64,000 nucleotides of DNA from JBDSWU01 sp038230395. GTDB taxonomy: Bacteria; Patescibacteriota; Saccharimonadia; Saccharimonadales; UBA4665. The stretch covers positions 124,001 to 188,000 of the forward strand of contig JBBRNI010000001.1 in assembly GCA_038230395.1 (NCBI GenBank). The letters run 5' to 3'. The notes under the pieces were generated by a model that was not told the DNA's origin, searched no databases, and saw nothing but the letters and a program-made list of their open reading frames with translations. Of the stretch, positions 54,226-62,319 are shown one piece after another; position 1 is the stretch's first letter, and each line of letters opens with the position of its first letter. Made by a program: the position numbers and the translations under genes.

Positions 54226-54740
54226 AAGAGCCATTCATTATTGTTATCACTGGCCCGGCAGGAGCAGGCAAAAGTACGGTTGCTGCGGCACTAGCTAAGC
54301 AAACAGCCAGGTGCGTCAATATTGAGGTTGATCATATTAAACATTTTATTGCGGGCGGTTTTATATATGATGATAGCCGTGAAGGTATTGCACAATGGGA
54401 TCTACTTGGTGAAAACATTAAGCAGTTGGCTAAAAATTACCTAGGTGCTGGATATAACGTAATTGTTAACGGTTACTTGAATGAGCAAGCGTGGAATAGC
54501 ATCGGCAGTCATATAATTTTCACAAATAAATTTTTGCTTCTTCCCAGCCTTACAAAAGTGCACGAGCGAGATAACAACCGAGCCGAAGACGTGATAATGG
54601 GCAACGAAGCTACCCAAGTCCATCATCACTATTTCTCAAACAGTGAATTTTACAAAAACTTTTCAATCATAGACTCATCTGAACAATCTGTTCTAGAAAC
54701 TGTTGGCGTGATCGAGGGACTTATTCATTCATCAAAATAA
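54222..54740 (+). CDS. P-loop kinase, island unit 4b
   Basis: 172 residues. Walker A GPAGAGKST at 11-19, then VNIEVDHIKHFI. Residues 130-142 (ATQVHHHYFSN) are His-rich. Similar in size and fold to the upstream protein but only distantly alike in sequence. The ATGA overlap shows translational coupling. A pair of coupled kinases could be a resistance/salvage or toxin-type module; nothing proves either. R4 follows. Confidence 0.83.
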   Translation: MKEPFIIVITGPAGAGKSTVAAALAKQTARCVNIEVDHIKHFIAGGFIYDDSREGIAQWDLLGENIKQLAKNYLGAGYNVIVNGYLNEQAWNSIGSHIIFTNKFLLLPSLTKVHERDNNRAEDVIMGNEATQVHHHYFSNSEFYKNFSIIDSSEQSVLETVGVIEGLIHSSK

Positions 54741-54826
54741 GATTTTCCAACACAGGACAGTGTTTCGAGCGAATAAACATTAACTAAAATCGATACACGC
54801 ATCTAATCGGTTAAGCCAAGCCAGAA

Positions 54827-54859
54827 GGTGTTCGAAAGAAAGTGCTTCAAGTGCACCAA
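54827..54859 (+). repeat. Island repeat R4
   Basis: GGTGTTCGAAAGAAAGTGCT followed by TCAAGTGCACCAA; AAGCCAAGCC just upstream. Its last bases form part of the next terminator stem. Confidence 0.88.
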
Positions 54860-54895
54860 CCAAAAAGCCCCATTTTTGGGGCTTTTTGGTTGGTG
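54854..54895. terminator. 18-bp terminator hairpin after R4
   Basis: A perfect 18-bp stem (54854-54871 with 54878-54895), loop ATTTTT; the stem holds A5 and T5 runs, so it can act in both directions. Confidence 0.85.
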
Positions 54896-54944
54896 TTGAT
54901 CAGTGGATTTCAGAAACTCGCGAACGAAGTGAGCTGAGGTCGTA

Positions 54945-55029
54945 GAACGAGGACGCGCGCAGGAGCTTGCTCCGAGCACGCCGCAGTGGCGAAGGACGAA
55001 GTCCGCTAGTTCCTCTCATCCGCACCAAA
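54945..55029 (+). repeat. F2: structured repeat ending in the tRNA-Leu tail (right end of island)
   Basis: Homologous to F1, with hairpins GGAGC-TT-GCTCC (54962-54973), CGCCGCAGTGGCG (54979-54991) and GGAC-GAA-GTCC (54994-55004). Stem bases differ from F1 in compensated pairs. It ends TCCTCTCATCCGCACCAAA (55011-55029), identical over 19 bp to 49853-49871 in tRNA-Leu: the likely right attachment site. Confidence 0.9.
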
Positions 55030-55200
55030 GAAGGTTACACAACCACACAGTTAGTTTGTGTGTCATTTCTTCTCCAACTACCTAAACAGTTGTAGTGTTT
55101 GTACCAGATCATGTGAAGCTAAGCATTACATAGTACGAAACGAAATTGATTATTCACTAAGTAAATTATAAAATATAAAATAGTTAATTTAGGATAAAGC

Positions 55201-55830
55201 ATGTACAGCAGTGAACAAGGCGCACAGAATCCATTCAATAATGAATTGTTTGCTGGTTTTGCCGGTATTGCAGCGCTGTACGGCGAAAAGAACCACGGAC
55301 CGTTAGATCCAGTACTTGACCCAGGTAGAGATGGATCTCTGATGCCGAATGGCGAGCCTGCAATTGGGTTTGATTATATAATTACACCAGAAAATCTTCC
55401 TCCAGCTATTCGCATTATGGGCATAGACCAGCTCACTATCGGCAGCTTTTCGAGAACTGTGATGGGAGATAGTATCTGGGAAGCAAGAGCATGGGTACAT
55501 ATTCATGAAGATAGTGGAGTTACCAAAATAATTACTTTTGAGAAAGATGAATTGTCAGATCGGGTGAGTGCATTCCTAGATATCACCGCTGACTTAGAAG
55601 CAGCCCCTAGGCCTGAGATTGCTATAACTGATGCAAATAAAAATATAATTTCAGATGATATTCTGCGTGGCAACCACTGGCTGAAGCTAGATGGGCCTAA
55701 AGGTGATTATGCCCGCATAATACGCACGTTACTAATTGCCCCATACGAACCAGATGCTGACGATATCACTTTGGTTCGTTGGATTCTAGCAGAACTTGAT
55801 AGCTCAATAGCTCGAGGTCAATCATTATAA
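55201..55830 (+). CDS. Hypothetical protein, 209 aa
   Basis: Unrecognised acidic, soluble protein just outside the right repeat. GGAT at 55191-55194 lies 6 nt before the ATG; the upstream 170 bp are AT-rich. Its 3' end overlaps the convergent gene by 6 bp. No motif. Confidence 0.7.
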   Translation: MYSSEQGAQNPFNNELFAGFAGIAALYGEKNHGPLDPVLDPGRDGSLMPNGEPAIGFDYIITPENLPPAIRIMGIDQLTIGSFSRTVMGDSIWEARAWVHIHEDSGVTKIITFEKDELSDRVSAFLDITADLEAAPRPEIAITDANKNIISDDILRGNHWLKLDGPKGDYARIIRTLLIAPYEPDADDITLVRWILAELDSSIARGQSL

Positions 55831-56397
55831 GCGCGATATACTGTGCAAAAAGTTAACTAGCGTTCTTTTGCTCTGGGGTGAAGTAGCGACTAGCTGCGGC
55901 GAGCGCTTTGCTTCAATTACAGTCTGCTCTAAATGGCTTAGAGCTATGTTCTGTGCTACGTAACCGACTGATTTTATGCAATTAGTAATGCTCCGGAGTC
56001 GTGATTCACGCGGTAGCGTTTCGTGGCAGACATCGCCGGTTATTGGATCAATAAAATATTTCCGCTTAATAATTTTGTAAAAGGTATCATCAGGCAAACT
56101 GGCTACAACAATGTGCTTCGGCAGAACGTCATCTGGGTCATAAGCGTATAGCACTGACCATTTGTAGTCTTCTGCAGTGGAGATAATCGCCCTGGAACTT
56201 AATTGAATGGTCGAGCCCATTGATCTGAGGCCTGAGACATAGCGATCATCGTGTTGGCCGACAGGAGTGTCTACGACTTCTATACTACCGGTAGAGCGAG
56301 GATTATCGGTTACAATCGTTCCTAAGTACCGTAAAATCTGGAACTGAGTTTCTTCAGATTGTCTCTCTTGATTGTCACTTCCAGGGTAATAGTTCAT
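55825..56397 (-). CDS. Hypothetical protein, 190 aa
   Basis: Unrecognised soluble protein. Cys residues and a basic C-terminus (SPQSKRTLVNFLHS) are the only notable features. A good promoter lies upstream and the -10 is 9 nt from the ATG, with no Shine-Dalgarno. Confidence 0.7.
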   Translation of the reverse strand: MNYYPGSDNQERQSEETQFQILRYLGTIVTDNPRSTGSIEVVDTPVGQHDDRYVSGLRSMGSTIQLSSRAIISTAEDYKWSVLYAYDPDDVLPKHIVVASLPDDTFYKIIKRKYFIDPITGDVCHETLPRESRLRSITNCIKSVGYVAQNIALSHLEQTVIEAKRSPQLVATSPQSKRTLVNFLHSISRL

Positions 56398-56406
56398 TTA
56401 AAGTAT

Positions 56407-56434
56407 ATTATACTATAATTAGCATTAGTTGCAA
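56407..56434 (-). promoter_or_regulatory. Promoter of the 55825-56397 gene
   Basis: Minus-strand TTGCAA (56429-56434), 16 bp, TATAAT (56407-56412). Confidence 0.65.
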
Positions 56435-56481
56435 TAGTAATAATTAATGCCTTTCATGCACGCAAGAGTAGCATAGTAGGC

Positions 56482-56793
56482 GTGGTCCTGATCGCTGGTA
56501 AGATTAATCATCCAGAAACCATTTCCCGGTCATTGACTCAAAAAAACGTAGCCTTTGGGCCTGCTGCCCAACGCGCCTCTGCCGCTTTAGCTAAGTTATC
56601 GAAGGGCGAACGGGCCCGAATCATGTCGCGCTACAACCTGTTTGATCCGATAGTACCTGCCGCAGATATTCATGTACCGGGCGCTTGTAACTGCGTCCAA
56701 CCTACCATGGGTCATGCCTTCACCATTGCCAGCCAGATGTTCTTCGCTGCCGCAATGTTTATTCGCCGCCTACGCAACCAAGCCAAAAATTAA
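56482..56793 (+). CDS. Small hypothetical protein, 103 aa
   Basis: Unrecognised basic protein with two cysteines in GACNCVQP and a hydrophobic stretch HAFTIASQMFFAAAMFI near residues 78-95. GTG start, 7 nt after TAGCAT (56469-56474). It lies 48 bp before hisS. Confidence 0.6.
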   Translation: MVLIAGKINHPETISRSLTQKNVAFGPAAQRASAALAKLSKGERARIMSRYNLFDPIVPAADIHVPGACNCVQPTMGHAFTIASQMFFAAAMFIRRLRNQAKN

Positions 56794-56841
56794 CAAGAAC
56801 TTGAGCCTCACGCCGCTTAGCACTCTGCTACAATTAAGCTA

Positions 56842-58143
56842 ATGGCACTATCAACACAACCCTACAAAGGAGCCAGAGACTTCTACCCAGAAGACAAACG
56901 CGTCCAAAAATACATGTTTGGCATCTGGCGCAAAATTGCCGAGCGCTACGGCTATGAAGAATACGATGCTCCAATTTTGGAGCCAACTGATCTTTATTTA
57001 GCAAAAGGCAATCAGGAGATTATTGATACGCAGACTTATAGCTTTCAAGACCGTGGTCAACGCGCCATTACTATTCGTACTGAGATGACACCAACAGTCA
57101 GTCGCATGGTGGCGGGTAGACGTCAGGAGTTGTCGTATCCCCTTCGCTGGTATAGCATTCCAAACTTGTGGCGTTATGAGCGTCCGCAACGAGGGCGCCT
57201 ACGTGAATTTTGGCAATTAAATGTTGACGTATTCGGTGTTGATGACATCTCAGCGGAGTTTGAAATGCTACAAGTCATTAGCGATATGTTTGGTGCTTTT
57301 GGGGCAAGCACACACATGTATGAAATTAGCTTAAATCACCGAGGCCTAATCAATTTCTTATTACAAGATTATCTACACTTAGAGATAGCAACCCAACGCA
57401 CGGTTGCTGGCTTAATCGACCGAATGCACAAAATGGAACGCAGAAAATTTATTACGGCGGTTGACGACGCCTTAACGGCATCTCAGAGGGAATCCAACGT
57501 TACTGAACAATTATTGGCAATTCTTGATGCTAAAACCATCAACGAATTGCCCGAACTGGCTCAAAAACAACCAGCGGTTCAGGAGCTAAAACAGTTAATC
57601 TCAATGCTCAAAGATGCTGGTATTGGTAATGCTACATTTGACAGTACACTCATGCGAGGCTTTGATTATTATACTGGTATTGTTTTTGAAGTAACTGATA
57701 CCGATCCGGAAAATAATAGAGCTGTTTTGGGTGGCGGTCGCTATGACGGACTTGTTGCCTTATTTGGTGTTGCACCTGTCTCCGCAGTTGGTTTTGCTTG
57801 GGGCGATGTGCCACTGCAGAATTTTTTACAAAGTCATCGCCTGATGCCAAAGCTTGAGGCGGAAACTCAGCTATTCGCGGCAATCTTGATACCCACCCGT
57901 CCGATGGCATATACAGTTATTTCCCAGCTCAGAGCTATGGATATAAATGTTGCGGTTGGTATGCCGGGTCGCAAGCTCGGTGATCAGTTCAAGGCTGCCG
58001 AAAAGAAAGGTATTACAGATGTGCTGATTATTGGCGAAGCCGAGCTACAATCTGGCCAGTTCAAACTGAAAAACTTAGCCAGTGGCAAAGAGCAGATATC
58101 GTCTGTAAGCGATATAGCCAAAATCCTTCATGACCGCGACTAA
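56842..58143 (+). CDS. hisS: Histidyl-tRNA synthetase
   Basis: 433-residue class II synthetase. Motif 2 RYERPQRGRLREFWQLNVDVFG, the histidine-binding LMRGFDYYTGIVFEV and motif 3 GGGRYDGLVALFG are complete, followed by the anticodon-binding domain. Extended -10 TGC-TACAAT (56829-56834) is 7 nt before the ATG; no Shine-Dalgarno. The next gene overlaps by 14 bp. Confidence 0.97.
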   Translation: MALSTQPYKGARDFYPEDKRVQKYMFGIWRKIAERYGYEEYDAPILEPTDLYLAKGNQEIIDTQTYSFQDRGQRAITIRTEMTPTVSRMVAGRRQELSYPLRWYSIPNLWRYERPQRGRLREFWQLNVDVFGVDDISAEFEMLQVISDMFGAFGASTHMYEISLNHRGLINFLLQDYLHLEIATQRTVAGLIDRMHKMERRKFITAVDDALTASQRESNVTEQLLAILDAKTINELPELAQKQPAVQELKQLISMLKDAGIGNATFDSTLMRGFDYYTGIVFEVTDTDPENNRAVLGGGRYDGLVALFGVAPVSAVGFAWGDVPLQNFLQSHRLMPKLEAETQLFAAILIPTRPMAYTVISQLRAMDINVAVGMPGRKLGDQFKAAEKKGITDVLIIGEAELQSGQFKLKNLASGKEQISSVSDIAKILHDRD

Positions 58144-58588
58144 CCACGCCCTGACCGGTGCGCTACTAGGCTTAATAATTGGTCAGCCATTAATCGCACT
58201 GCCCGTAGCTCTTTTATCTCATTTTGTATGTGATGCGATCCCGCATTATGGCAATGATGCTGTTAAGCTTTGGTCTAATAACTTTAAAAACATGTTGGTA
58301 GTTGATGCCAGTCTGTGTGTTTTACTGGTCGCAGTTTTGGCATATCATCAACCAACGCACTGGTTACTCGCGTCATTTTGTGCATTATTGGCAACTTCAC
58401 CCGATCTTTTGTGGATACGAAAATTCGTGTATGGCTTGCGTAATCATCGATCGCAAAAACAGACAAAATTCGAGCGCTTGTTGGGGTCAGATGGAATTCA
58501 ATGGTTTCAGCGTCCAATAGGAGCGGTGGTAGAAGTTGCCTGGGCAATCGGAATGTTAATGCTTATAAGCCCACTTATAGGTAATTAA
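58130..58588 (+). CDS. YdjM-like membrane-bound metal-dependent hydrolase
   Basis: 152 residues with about three membrane segments. NHALTGALLGL and LLSHFVCDAIPHYGND give His and Asp residues in the order found in DUF457/LexA-regulated YdjM-type proteins. Its 14-bp overlap with hisS implies coupled translation. Biological substrate unknown. Confidence 0.82.
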   Translation: MTATNHALTGALLGLIIGQPLIALPVALLSHFVCDAIPHYGNDAVKLWSNNFKNMLVVDASLCVLLVAVLAYHQPTHWLLASFCALLATSPDLLWIRKFVYGLRNHRSQKQTKFERLLGSDGIQWFQRPIGAVVEVAWAIGMLMLISPLIGN

Positions 58589-58622
58589 CCTGCAGATCTG
58601 CATTTAATGGTTAGGTAATCGC

Positions 58623-58652
58623 TTGGCATAACCGCTTCCAATCTGGTAGAGT
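58623..58652 (+). promoter_or_regulatory. Promoter of tig
   Basis: TTGGCA (58623-58628), 18 bp, TAGAGT (58647-58652), 8 nt before the ATG. Confidence 0.65.
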
Positions 58653-58660
58653 TATTAACT

Positions 58661-59947
58661 ATGCAAATAACTCGTAAATCAACCACCCCTACTAAAATTA
58701 AACTGACCATTATTGCTGACAAAGCGCTGCTGGACAGCGTTAAAGCTGAAGTTGTGGCGCTCATGGGTCAAAACGTCAAAATCCAAGGTTTCCGGGCCGG
58801 CAAAGCTCCAAAGCACCTGATTGAAAAGCAGATTGACCAAAGCGTGCTGCAAAGCGAATTTATGGAGCAGGCTGTTAACCGTGCTTATGTAGACGCATTG
58901 CAGTCCGAAAAGATTCGCCCAACTGGACAACCGGCCATTAATATTAGCAAATTTGTGCCCTTTGATACGTTAGAATTCACCGCCGAATTTGATGCTGTAG
59001 GCGATATTAAGCTAGCTGATTATAAGAAAATTAAACTAGCGCCTAAGCCAGTAAAAGTTACTAAAGAACAGATCGACGCTGTCATGGCTGACCTCAAAGG
59101 CCGTATCGCTGATAAGGAAGATGTTAAGCGGGCGGTTAAGTCTGGTGACCAGGCAACAATTGATTTTGCTGGCATCGACGCCAAAACGCGTGAACCAATA
59201 AGCGGCGGTGATGGCAAGGACTACCCATTACTGATTGGTAGTAATAGTTTTATCCCTGGCTTTGAACAGAATGTCATTGGCATGAAGGCCGACGAGACCA
59301 AAGATTTCGAGATTATCTTTCCGGCTGATTACGGAGTAGCTACACTACAAAAGCGCAAAGTCGTTTTTACAGTAATTGTTAAGAGCGTTCAGGCAATTAA
59401 AGAACCCAAATTGGATAATGCCTTTGCTGCCAAAGTCGGTCCATTCACAACCATGAATGAACTGATAGCTGACATCAAAAAACAACTAACACACGAAGCA
59501 ACTGACCAAAACCGCCGCAACTTCGAGAATGAGCTGCTCGAAACGATAGCCAATAAGAGCACCGTGGCTATACCAGATAGCTTAATTGAGGAAGAGATCA
59601 CTCGATTAGAAGAAGAAGAAAAGCGTAACCTAGTCTATCGTGGCCAAACTTGGCAGGAACATCTCGATGCAGAAGGCGAAACTGACGAGACGCACCGTGA
59701 AAAAAACCGTGAGCCAGCTACGCTGCGCGTTAAAGCCGGCTTAGTGCTTGGTGAGATCGCTGATATTGAACAGATTGATGTGACACCAGAAGAGTTAGAG
59801 ATGCGTGTGCAGCTACTCAAAGGCCAGTATACAGATGTGGCGATGCAGGCTGAACTTGATAAACCCGAAAATCGCCGTGATATTGCTAGTCGCATTTTGA
59901 GCGAAAAAACCATCAAGAAACTTGCAGAGTACGCCGCAATCAAATAA
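58661..59947 (+). CDS. tig: Trigger factor
   Basis: 428-residue ribosome-bound chaperone. The ribosome-docking signature GFRAGKAP lies in the N-terminal domain, the FKBP-type PPIase domain at about 150-245 (GDQATIDFAG, FIPGFEQNVIGMKADE) and the helical C-terminal chaperone arms after that. It sits before clpP, as the classical tig-clpP order. Probably a leaderless mRNA. Confidence 0.96.
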   Translation: MQITRKSTTPTKIKLTIIADKALLDSVKAEVVALMGQNVKIQGFRAGKAPKHLIEKQIDQSVLQSEFMEQAVNRAYVDALQSEKIRPTGQPAINISKFVPFDTLEFTAEFDAVGDIKLADYKKIKLAPKPVKVTKEQIDAVMADLKGRIADKEDVKRAVKSGDQATIDFAGIDAKTREPISGGDGKDYPLLIGSNSFIPGFEQNVIGMKADETKDFEIIFPADYGVATLQKRKVVFTVIVKSVQAIKEPKLDNAFAAKVGPFTTMNELIADIKKQLTHEATDQNRRNFENELLETIANKSTVAIPDSLIEEEITRLEEEEKRNLVYRGQTWQEHLDAEGETDETHREKNREPATLRVKAGLVLGEIADIEQIDVTPEELEMRVQLLKGQYTDVAMQAELDKPENRRDIASRILSEKTIKKLAEYAAIK

Positions 59948-60002
59948 TGTTATTGGCCTCAAATGCTTAAATAGCGTCAGTGTACATCAAAGTATGTTCT
60001 AG

Positions 60003-60036
60003 GGTATACGCTAAAGTGTACACTTTAGCGTATACC
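60003..60036. repeat. Perfect 34-bp palindrome upstream of clpP
   Basis: Every base from 60003 to 60036 pairs with its partner: two 17-bp arms with no spacer, each beginning GGTATACGCTAAAG. The left 21 bases recur before nusA (32972-32992). It ends 3 bp before a TTATAA-17-TATATT promoter. A dimeric or tetrameric regulator site is the simplest reading; an extruded cruciform is another. Confidence 0.95.
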
Positions 60037-60039
60037 GCG

Positions 60040-60068
60040 TTATAAGGTGTCTGCCAATACAGTATATT
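60040..60068 (+). promoter_or_regulatory. clpP distal promoter next to the palindrome
   Basis: TTATAA (60040-60045), 17 bp, TATATT (60063-60068), the same spacing from the palindrome as the nusA promoter. A dyad CTGCCAA-N10-TTGGCAG (60051-60074) overlaps its spacer and -10. Confidence 0.6.
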
Positions 60069-60076
60069 TGGCAGTG

Positions 60077-60114
60077 TTAGCACTCTTGACATGCGAGTGC
60101 TAATTTCCTACAAT
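60077..60114 (+). promoter_or_regulatory. CIRCE operator and proximal promoter of clpP
   Basis: TTAGCACTC-N9-GAGTGCTAA (60077-60103), a perfect CIRCE. TTGACA (60086-60091) lies in its loop and TACAAT (60109-60114) follows after 17 bp. HrcA control of clpP is therefore expected. Confidence 0.96.
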
Positions 60115-60163
60115 ATTTGCAGTTATCTACTCTAGCTATTGAGTGAGCTTATAAGGAGGCAAA

Positions 60164-60760
60164 ATGTCAGTATTAGTCCCAACCGTTGTCGAGAGTGATG
60201 GCCGTTATGAGCGTGCCTATGATATTTATTCACGCTTACTTAAAGACCGGATTATATTCTTAGGCTCAGATGTTAATGAGGCCTCCGCTAACGTAGTTGT
60301 GGCCCAGTTATTATTTTTGCAGTCCGAAGACCCCAAAAAAGACATCTTCTTTTACATCAATAGCCCAGGCGGTAGTGTCTATGACGCCTTGGCCATCTAT
60401 GACACAATGCAATTTATTACTAACGACGTGCAAACTGTTGGTATTGGCGTCCAGGCTTCGGCTGCGGCCTTTTTGTTAAGCTCAGGCACTAAAGGCAAGC
60501 GTTTAGCATTACCCAACGCGACTGTTATGATTCACCAGCCATCATCAGGAACTCGTGGCAAGGTTACCGACCAGGAAATTGATTTGCGTGAGTCACTTCG
60601 AATCAAGTCATTGCTAGAAAGCATTATGGCTAAAAATACTGGCCAAAAGCCAGAAAAGATCCACCTAGACATGGAGCGCGATAAGTGGCTGACCGCTGAA
60701 GAGGCTAAGAAATACGGGATTATCGACTCCATAGTTACTAGCCCGCTCAAAACTAAATAA
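60164..60760 (+). CDS. clpP: ATP-dependent Clp protease proteolytic subunit
   Basis: 198-residue serine peptidase, catalytic Ser99 (GVQASAAA), His124 (MIHQP) and Asp173, in the normal register. Forms the barrel served by ClpC (35218-37698). AAGGAGG lies 4 nt before the ATG. Two promoters and three dyads precede it. Confidence 0.98.
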   Translation: MSVLVPTVVESDGRYERAYDIYSRLLKDRIIFLGSDVNEASANVVVAQLLFLQSEDPKKDIFFYINSPGGSVYDALAIYDTMQFITNDVQTVGIGVQASAAAFLLSSGTKGKRLALPNATVMIHQPSSGTRGKVTDQEIDLRESLRIKSLLESIMAKNTGQKPEKIHLDMERDKWLTAEEAKKYGIIDSIVTSPLKTK

Positions 60761-60816
60761 GCTCATGGCTAATCCCGCAGCCTGTGCTACCATGACCCGC
60801 ATAATTGCACTACGCT

Positions 60817-61506
60817 ATGACTACTGATGACATCACCATACAATCATTTGAAAGTTTGACCCGAACACAGCGGTTCGGTCTTACACACGTCCAGATAGAT
60901 TCGTTACTCGTTGACATGCCCGAACGAACCGAGCAAGAAATGTACCACTTTATTGCTAATGTCCAGCGGCCCATCAAGCGGGTTAACGAAGCCGCTCGAC
61001 ACACAAAAAGTCCAGGTCGATACGCTCGCCAGTTTCATATTATCGCTGCGCAACACGGCATGTTCATCGCTCATTTGTCGGTTGCTGACAGAGTATCTAG
61101 TAATAAGCGGCTTGGTGCTGGTGTTGTTGATCGATACTTACAAATGCATTTGCCAACTAAGGTTGACATAGGTCAGCGTGTTGCTGTGGTTGGCCATGTT
61201 GCAGTCTCTAGTATTGGCAGGGATATACTAGGCGAACAACAGCCAGGGCTAACATACCTCGACCAGATGTTCGTACAAGCGCTTGATCAGCGCAAACCAG
61301 CTCAGCCAGTGCAATGTTTTCCGTTTGTACGTGAGGGTTGGTTGCAGCAATATTTGGCTGGCAGCGGTTTTGAGCAAGACACGGCCATCCGATCTAGTAC
61401 TACCGCCTTCGGACCTCCTGATGATGTTGCTATGGAGCCAGTCCAGCAATGGTCAGCGCCAAGCGCCGAAGTCGTCGTCCAGTCATTGCGCCAAAAAGCA
61501 CGGTAA
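60817..61506 (+). CDS. Hypothetical protein, 229 aa
   Basis: Unrecognised. Start taken at ATG 60817; a TTG 12 bp upstream in the same frame is possible. CATAAT at 60800-60805 could be the -10. The segment HIIAAQHGMFIAHLSVADRVSSNKRLGAG has an acyltransferase-like look, but no motif is certain. The next gene also lacks a family and lies 48 bp on. Confidence 0.7.
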   Translation: MTTDDITIQSFESLTRTQRFGLTHVQIDSLLVDMPERTEQEMYHFIANVQRPIKRVNEAARHTKSPGRYARQFHIIAAQHGMFIAHLSVADRVSSNKRLGAGVVDRYLQMHLPTKVDIGQRVAVVGHVAVSSIGRDILGEQQPGLTYLDQMFVQALDQRKPAQPVQCFPFVREGWLQQYLAGSGFEQDTAIRSSTTAFGPPDDVAMEPVQQWSAPSAEVVVQSLRQKAR

Positions 61507-61554
61507 TCGCATAACGCACATGGCTAAAGCTCCAAACCTTGGTATCATAGTGCA

Positions 61555-62289
61555 ATGTCAGAATTTATAACTGAAATCAATCAACTACTAGGAACACCCG
61601 CCCAAAAGAAACTCGGTACGGATCTACGCGAGCTCGCTCTTCAGCAGCATGTCGCTGAGCACTTGCATAAACGTCACTTACTAGGTGTCCTAAAACGCCA
61701 TGGCGACAAGTCAAATAAGGGCGAGCAAAAGTCACAGTCGGCAGTTTTTGCGGCTTATAAAAAGCATAACAATCGTGAACTCGGTGTCTTTGTGCTGTCT
61801 GGCTACGACGGGAACACCCTTGGTATGGCTACTGTTGACCCTACGCCCCGGCTTCGTAAGCAAAAGGTTTCAGTTTTACCTCCTCGGTTAGTTCCTAAAA
61901 TGTGGCAAGAGGATAGAAGTGATGTCGCCAATCTTGGCCCAGAAGTATGCGCCTGGGTAGCTCCAGGTGAAGGGTTAGAAGGTGGTAAGGTCCTAACTCA
62001 AGCGTACAAACTACTCATGCAACCCAATGGACCAGCTCAAAAATTCTATGAACAGCACGCCAAGATCCATGGTGTTAGTAAGCTTGATAGCGTAAAAGCC
62101 TGGACAATAGAGCCGCTTGAAACGCAGAGTTGGGTGCATAGCGCCATACGTCCGAGTGTTCAGGATGCGGATCCGGAGAAGGGTTATGAAAAAGGCTATT
62201 TTGATGACGGTGAATCAGTACGGGTATCACCGCCCACTAGTCTTTTATACATAGCTCGAGCTAGCAATCCCGAGAGTGCAATCCTATAG
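61555..62289 (+). CDS. Hypothetical protein, 244 aa
   Basis: Unrecognised soluble protein, basic in its first 75 residues. TATCAT (61543-61548) is 6 nt before the ATG, so the message is likely leaderless. It precedes the rpoB promoter and has no visible terminator of its own. Confidence 0.7.
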   Translation: MSEFITEINQLLGTPAQKKLGTDLRELALQQHVAEHLHKRHLLGVLKRHGDKSNKGEQKSQSAVFAAYKKHNNRELGVFVLSGYDGNTLGMATVDPTPRLRKQKVSVLPPRLVPKMWQEDRSDVANLGPEVCAWVAPGEGLEGGKVLTQAYKLLMQPNGPAQKFYEQHAKIHGVSKLDSVKAWTIEPLETQSWVHSAIRPSVQDADPEKGYEKGYFDDGESVRVSPPTSLLYIARASNPESAIL

Positions 62290-62290
62290 C

Positions 62291-62319
62291 TTGACAGCAC
62301 CGTTACGCTGGTGCATACT
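62291..62319 (+). promoter_or_regulatory. rpoB promoter
   Basis: TTGACA (62291-62296), 17 bp, CATACT (62314-62319). The spacer holds a dyad GCACC-N8-GGTGC (62297-62314). The rpoB leader would be ~240 nt. Confidence 0.7.

Noticed and set aside
51480..54859. R1-R4 as CRISPR repeats
   Set aside because: Spacing is 0.8-1.3 kb with whole genes between, and no cas genes are present.
51480..54859. R1-R4 as classical integron attC sites
   Set aside because: No RYYYAAC...GTTRRRY pair flanks the repeats, and no integron integrase is in the window.
51480..54859. R repeats as functional tRNA genes
   Set aside because: They end in GCACCA-like sequence and contain GTTCGAAA, but there is no matching 5' acceptor strand, D-arm or anticodon arm upstream.
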